Origin: Treponema sp.
GTDB taxonomy: Bacteria; Spirochaetota; Spirochaetia; Treponematales; Treponemataceae
Direction of reading: 5' to 3'
DNA length: 34,090 nucleotides
NCBI GenBank assembly: GCA_017395545.1
Contig: JAFPUF010000017.1
Location: 1-34,090, forward strand
Numbering within the stretch: the stretch's first letter is position 1; every line of letters starts with the position of its first letter. A program made the translations under genes and the position numbers. Shown here in pieces: positions 30,767 to 34,090 of the stretch. Under the pieces are notes generated by a model. It worked only from the letters and a program-made list of their open reading frames with translations. It was not told where the DNA came from and searched no databases.

Positions 30767-32242
30767 CTACAAGATGTAGCGGCTCAAATCCTGGTCTTTT
30801 ACGACGCCGGTGAGCTTTTCGTCAACATATTTTGCATCTACATTCACGGTCTCGCCCTCGTGCTCGTCAGCATCAAAGCTGATTTCTTCGAGAACTTTTT
30901 CCATGATTGTGTGAAGACGGCGGGCGCCGATATTCTCGCTTCGGGCGTTGAGTTCCTCTGCAATCTCGCTCATGCGGTCAATCGCATCCTCGGTAAAGAC
31001 GATGTTAACCCCCTCGGTGGCAAGAAGAGCCGTGTACTGCTTGGTGAGAGCGTTTTTTGGCTCGGTGAGGATTCGCTTGAAGTCAGCCTTTGAAAGCGAC
31101 TCAAGTTCGACACGGAGCGGGAATCGTCCCTGAAGCTCTGGGATGAGGTCGCTAGGAGCAGCAAGACTGAACGCTCCTGCCGCAATGAAAAGAATGTGAG
31201 TTGTATCGACGACACCGAATTTCGTGTTGACTTTTGAGCCTTCGACAATCGGAAGAATATCGCGCTGAACACCTTCGCGGCTTACATTTGAGCCGTGGCC
31301 CTCGCCGTTCTTTGTGGCGATTTTATCAATCTCATCGATGAAGATGATTCCGCTCTGCTCTACCCGCTCTTTTGCCTTGTCAGCAACTTTGTCGGAATCA
31401 ATCATTGAGTCCAGAACTTCTTCGGTAAGGATTCTTCGAGCCTCACGGACAGAGACTGTCTTCTGCTTGTGGTTACGGCCTGAGAGCATGTTCTGGATTT
31501 CCATCATGCCGCTCTGAATGTCGTCCATTGAACCGCCGGCGATGATTTCCATGCTAGGCATTGAACGCTGCCGCTTAACAGTGACCTCAACCTCACGGTC
31601 CTCAAGCTTGCCTTCCCGGAGCATAGTGCGGAATTTCTCACGGGTTGAGTTATCAAGAGAATTTGATTTTGCGGCAGATTCGTCCTCAGCCTGTTTTGCG
31701 GCGAGCTTTGCGTTCTGCTCTTCCATGAGCTTCTGAGCTTCTTCGGGAGTTCCTGCGAAAGGAATAATCTCAAAAGGAGAGTCGATTTTCTCGTCTTCCT
31801 TTTTTTCTTCTTTTTTGCCAGTTCCAGGAAGAAGAAGGTCGAGAAGTCGCTCCTCAACTTTTGGCCCGCAAGTCTCCCGCATTGAGTCCTCGACTTCTTT
31901 TTTGACATTATTGAAACCGACAGCCATCAAATCACGAACCATAGACTCAACATCTCGTCCGACATAACCGACTTCAGTGTATTTTGTGGCCTCAACCTTG
32001 ATAAAAGGAGCGTTAACGAGTTTTGCAAGACGGCGGGCAATTTCAGTCTTACCAACGCCGGTAGGTCCAATCATGAGAATATTTTTTGGCGCAACTTCGT
32101 CACGGATATCCTCTGCCAGATGAATACGGCGGATCCGGTTACGCAAAGCGACCGCAACGGCCTTTTTAGCCTTGTACTGTCCGATGATATAAGAATCAAG
32201 TTTTTCAACAATCTGTTTCGGTGTAAGACCTTCTATAGACAT
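30767..32242 (-). CDS. hslU: HslU, AAA+ unfoldase of the HslUV protease
   Basis: HslU unfolds proteins with ATP and feeds them to HslV. The 491 residues include the HslU start ([16 protein letters not shown]), Walker [10 protein letters not shown] (about 58-66), pore loop GYVGRD, Walker [11 protein letters not shown], sensor [12 protein letters not shown] and the C-terminal tail LSRYIL that docks into HslV. The insertion (I) domain region, about 115-260, is longer than in E. coli (491 against about 443 residues) and rich in Lys/Glu. AGGGGA precedes the ATG. It follows hslV after a 102-base gap that holds a long hairpin. Confidence 0.97.
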   Translation of the reverse strand: MSIEGLTPKQIVEKLDSYIIGQYKAKKAVAVALRNRIRRIHLAEDIRDEVAPKNILMIGPTGVGKTEIARRLAKLVNAPFIKVEATKYTEVGYVGRDVESMVRDLMAVGFNNVKKEVEDSMRETCGPKVEERLLDLLLPGTGKKEEKKEDEKIDSPFEIIPFAGTPEEAQKLMEEQNAKLAAKQAEDESAAKSNSLDNSTREKFRTMLREGKLEDREVEVTVKRQRSMPSMEIIAGGSMDDIQSGMMEIQNMLSGRNHKQKTVSVREARRILTEEVLDSMIDSDKVADKAKERVEQSGIIFIDEIDKIATKNGEGHGSNVSREGVQRDILPIVEGSKVNTKFGVVDTTHILFIAAGAFSLAAPSDLIPELQGRFPLRVELESLSKADFKRILTEPKNALTKQYTALLATEGVNIVFTEDAIDRMSEIAEELNARSENIGARRLHTIMEKVLEEISFDADEHEGETVNVDAKYVDEKLTGVVKDQDLSRYIL

Positions 32243-32259
32243 AATTTCCCCTGTTAGTA

Positions 32260-32339
32260 AACCACAGATTACACAGATTACACAGATTTTTTATCCGCTA
32301 TTACATATATAATCTGTGACATCTGTGACATCTGTGGTT
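32260..32339. repeat. inverted AATCTGTG repeats forming a long hairpin
   Basis: The left arm (32260-32288) and right arm (32311-32339) are each 29 bases and complementary at all but four positions, with a 22-base loop. Each arm has three ATCTGTG units at ten-base spacing. It lies between hslV and hslU and occupies most of the gap. The same sequence occurs as one arm at 3524-3553. Confidence 0.85.
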
Positions 32340-32344
32340 TTTAT

Positions 32345-32884
32345 TTATATTTCTTCTACTGTGATATTCTGGTTTGTGTAGATACAAATGTTACCGGCGA
32401 TTTTCAGGCTTCGCTCGGCGATTTCTTTTGCACTCAGATCGCTTGAATCAAGATATGCGAGGGCGGCTGAATAGGCATAGTTTCCGCCTGAACCGATTGC
32501 AAGGACATCGTTCTCAGGCTCGATAACATTTCCGTCACCGCTGATTAAAAGAATCTTTGAAGAGTCGGCTACGATGAGCATTGCCTCAAGTTTCTGGTAC
32601 ATTTTGTTCGTGCGCCACATTTTTGCAAGCTCGACTGCGCTTCGGGTCAAATCTCCGTTGAATTCCTTGACTTTTTCCTCAAATTTGTCGAGCAGAGTGA
32701 AGGCATCGGCAACGCTTCCGGCGAATCCCGTGAGAATCTTGCCGTTATAAATTTTTCGTACTTTTCGGGCGTTTCCTTTGCAGACGGTATTTCCCAAAGT
32801 GACCTGACCGTCGCCCGCCATAGCGACCTTACCGTTTCGTTTGACAGCGATTACGGTAGTGCTCCTGATTTCAATTTTTTCCAT
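32345..32884 (-). CDS. hslV: HslV, peptidase of the HslUV protease
   Basis: HslV forms the proteolytic chamber of the ATP-dependent HslUV protease. The 179 residues have the family start with an 8-residue prefix, [20 protein letters not shown], in which Thr9 becomes the N-terminal nucleophile after removal of MEKIEIRS. Other matches are [33 protein letters not shown] and [13 protein letters not shown]. Bacillus has a similar short prefix. The upstream -10 box is unclear; TATCTT seven bases before the ATG is the best. The next gene, hslU, is in the same unit. The divergent HAD-type gene starts 64 bases away. Confidence 0.96.
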   Translation of the reverse strand: MEKIEIRSTTVIAVKRNGKVAMAGDGQVTLGNTVCKGNARKVRKIYNGKILTGFAGSVADAFTLLDKFEEKVKEFNGDLTRSAVELAKMWRTNKMYQKLEAMLIVADSSKILLISGDGNVIEPENDVLAIGSGGNYAYSAALAYLDSSDLSAKEIAERSLKIAGNICIYTNQNITVEEI

Positions 32885-32931
32885 AAGTATAAAGATAAAG
32901 AAATTTCAGACTGTCGGCAAGTGATTTTTTC

Positions 32932-32940
32932 TGCTATAAT
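32932..32940 (+). promoter_or_regulatory. -10 box of HAD-type nucleotidase gene, leaderless arrangement
   Basis: Extended TGC-TATAAT (TATAAT at 32935-32940) is followed by seven bases (TTGTGCG) and the ATG at 32948. There is no Shine-Dalgarno site and no good -35 hexamer; the extended TGC may compensate. Confidence 0.6.
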
Positions 32941-32947
32941 TTGTGCG

Positions 32948-33547
32948 ATGAACATTTACATTGATTTTGATGACTGCCTCTGTGAAACCGCGCGTCACTT
33001 CACAGGCCTCGTGAAAGAACTTTATGGAATTGACTGTCCGTACGGAAAAATTCAATTTTTCGATTTACAGAAATCCTTTTCGCTGACAGCCGAACAATAT
33101 GAGCAGATGATGATAAAAGCGCACAAACCAGAGATTCTTCTTGCCTATGACGAAACCCCGGGAGCCGTTAAAACTGTCACAGGCTGGCTCGAAAAAGGAC
33201 ACGATGTAAAAATAATAACGGGCCGGCCATTCAGCGCCTACGATGCCTCCCGCGAATGGCTTGATCAGCACGGACTTGAAAAAGTTGATTTATACTGCCT
33301 GAACAAATACGGACGCGACACTTTTATAAAGGGCAGCAGCTTTAATCTTGAACTGGAAGATTATTACAGAATGCATTTTGATCTGGCCGTCGAAGATTCC
33401 CCGGCGGCCTTCAAATTCTTTGACCATCTGCCGGATTTAAAAGTCATGGTCTTTGACCGTCCCTGGAACAAAAACTGCACCTTCCCGAATCAGAATTACA
33501 AAAGATGTACCGGATGGGAGATGATAGATTCCATGACGGGCAGATAA
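32948..33547 (+). CDS. HAD-superfamily 5'-nucleotidase-like protein
   Basis: The 199 residues have the catalytic DxD of the haloacid dehalogenase fold (IDFDDCLCE, about 5-13), motif II in VKIITGRPF and the acidic pair EDSP of motif IV, and FDRPWNKN as seen in 5'(3')-deoxyribonucleotidase (NT5C)/YqfW proteins. It probably removes phosphate from a nucleotide. ATG at 32948 was chosen over an upstream in-frame start at 32921 because TATAAT lies between them and ends seven bases before it. Downstream lie tandem hairpin repeats and a convergent BspA-like gene. Confidence 0.86.
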   Translation: MNIYIDFDDCLCETARHFTGLVKELYGIDCPYGKIQFFDLQKSFSLTAEQYEQMMIKAHKPEILLAYDETPGAVKTVTGWLEKGHDVKIITGRPFSAYDASREWLDQHGLEKVDLYCLNKYGRDTFIKGSSFNLELEDYYRMHFDLAVEDSPAAFKFFDHLPDLKVMVFDRPWNKNCTFPNQNYKRCTGWEMIDSMTGR

Positions 33548-33560
33548 AGAAAACTGCGAA

Positions 33561-33621
33561 GGGCGTTCAAATAACGCCGACAACGAGGGGCGTTCAAATA
33601 ACGCCGACAACGATGGGCGTT
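33561..33621. repeat. 27-base tandem repeat with internal hairpins
   Basis: Two full copies start at 33561 and 33588, and a partial third at 33615, with a period of 27 bases. Each contains GGCGTT-CAAAT-AACGCC, a perfect six-base stem. No T-run follows on either strand, so it is not a standard terminator. It lies between the ends of two convergent genes. Confidence 0.85.
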
Positions 33622-33649
33622 ACACAATTCTCTCAACAATCTTCCTGCC

Positions 33650-34090
33650 TTATTGCTTTTTAGTAAAGTAGCCAGGTTTTTCCGTGCCGCCGTCTATGCG
33701 GGCATATTTCTTGTCAATATGATTTTTGTCATACACTGTTCCTGCACCGCCTTTAAGACTGTTGCAGTTTTCAAACATGCTGCTAGAGTTCGTCACTTTA
33801 TCTGTAACAAACTTTTCAGAAACAGTTATTGTTATCAATGCCTTGCACCCATAGAACATATAGCTCATATTAGTAACCTTGCTGGTGTCAAACTTGCTCA
33901 CATCCAGTGATGTCAATGCTGAGCAGCCTGAGAACATCCACCTCATATCAGTAACCTTGCTTGTGTCAAACTTGCTCGCATCCAGTGATGTCAATGCAGA
34001 GCAGCCACGGAACATATAGCCCATTTTAGTAACCTTGCTGGTGTCAAAGCTGCTCACATCTAGTGATATCAATGCATTGCAGCCTGAGAA
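33650..34090 (-). CDS. BspA-like leucine-rich repeat protein (DUF285), C-terminal part
   Basis: The frame is open to the window edge, so the start and most of the protein are missing; 146 residues are visible. They contain nearly four repeats of about 26 residues (LDVSKFDTSKVTNMSYMF then YGCKAL), the DUF285 type of BspA-like surface leucine-rich repeats. The last repeat is degenerate (ITITVSEKFVTDKVTN). The end is KPGYFTKKQ with no anchor. The DNA repeats are also alike, so array length may vary by recombination. In treponemes and oral bacteria such proteins bind host or bacterial surfaces; whether this one is exported cannot be seen here. Confidence 0.88.
   Translation of the reverse strand, partial: FSGCNALISLDVSSFDTSKVTKMGYMFRGCSALTSLDASKFDTSKVTDMRWMFSGCSALTSLDVSKFDTSKVTNMSYMFYGCKALITITVSEKFVTDKVTNSSSMFENCNSLKGGAGTVYDKNHIDKKYARIDGGTEKPGYFTKKQ

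Noticed and set aside
32885..32934. Strong promoter for hslV
   Set aside because: Only a weak TATCTT lies seven bases upstream; not enough to call it.
33561..33621. CRISPR-like repeat
   Set aside because: The copies are contiguous with no spacers, and only 2.3 copies exist.
1..34090. tRNA or other structured RNA genes
   Set aside because: No cloverleaf, tmRNA or RNase P-type sequence was found in the intergenic gaps, all of which are short.

Overview
The window looks like a chromosomal segment of a Treponema-type spirochaete. Supporting signs are an L21–Prp–L27–Obg–NadD ribosomal block, lipoproteins with spirochaete-style lipoboxes (SSC/SAC), a beta-barrel plus FecR-domain envelope cluster, a CHASE2-cyclase, and BspA-type leucine-rich repeats. 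Genus is an inference from protein style and gene content; species cannot be given. No rRNA, tRNA, CRISPR array, insertion sequence or prophage was seen.

Layout. 1-2622 (minus): rplU–prp–rpmA, a terminator, then obg–nadD (nadD cut by the window edge). 2625-5056: an AraC-type regulator and a divergent MATE exporter, set in repeat DNA. 5102-9815 (plus): a DegT-type PLP enzyme followed by three genes of the xanthine-dehydrogenase family, whose large subunit has lost the recognisable molybdenum-site residues. 9837-13323 (minus): folP, a YggS-type PLP protein and a long-chain acyl-CoA synthetase. 13378-13506: a 42-codon remnant of an XRE regulator. 13647-16244 (minus): a sugar-ABC ATPase (UgpC/MsmK type) and a lipoprotein GH3 glycosidase. 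16408-19438 (plus): rlmE, a LysM/M23 cell-wall peptidase and a DUF1015 protein. 19435-21164 (minus): ATPase and permease of an ABC importer with no binding protein beside them. 21275-22521 (plus): a pentapeptide-repeat protein and a metallo-beta-lactamase-fold protein. 22514-25405 (minus): a membrane CHASE2 adenylate-cyclase-type protein. 25461-27984 (plus): an exported small protein, a predicted outer-membrane barrel and a FecR-domain protein. 28101-30766 (plus): a lipoprotein, a YfcE-type phosphoesterase and a PAS-GGDEF diguanylate cyclase. 30767-32884 (minus): hslV–hslU with a long hairpin between them. 32948-33547 (plus): a HAD-type nucleotidase. 33650-34090 (minus): the C-terminal end of a BspA-like protein.

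Themes. The window holds both a cAMP-type and a c-di-GMP-type signalling enzyme and several envelope genes. Three observations stand out. First, about ten transcription units have a TATAAT-like -10 box ending only 6-8 nt before the start codon with no usable Shine-Dalgarno sequence, so they probably make leaderless mRNAs; the other units have good Shine-Dalgarno sequences. Second, the xdh-like operon keeps its eight 2Fe-2S cysteines but has lost the molybdenum-cofactor motifs and the catalytic glutamate, which points to a repurposed protein complex. Third, an AATCTGTG-based repeat occurs as a single arm near the araC/MATE region and as a long inverted pair between hslV and hslU.
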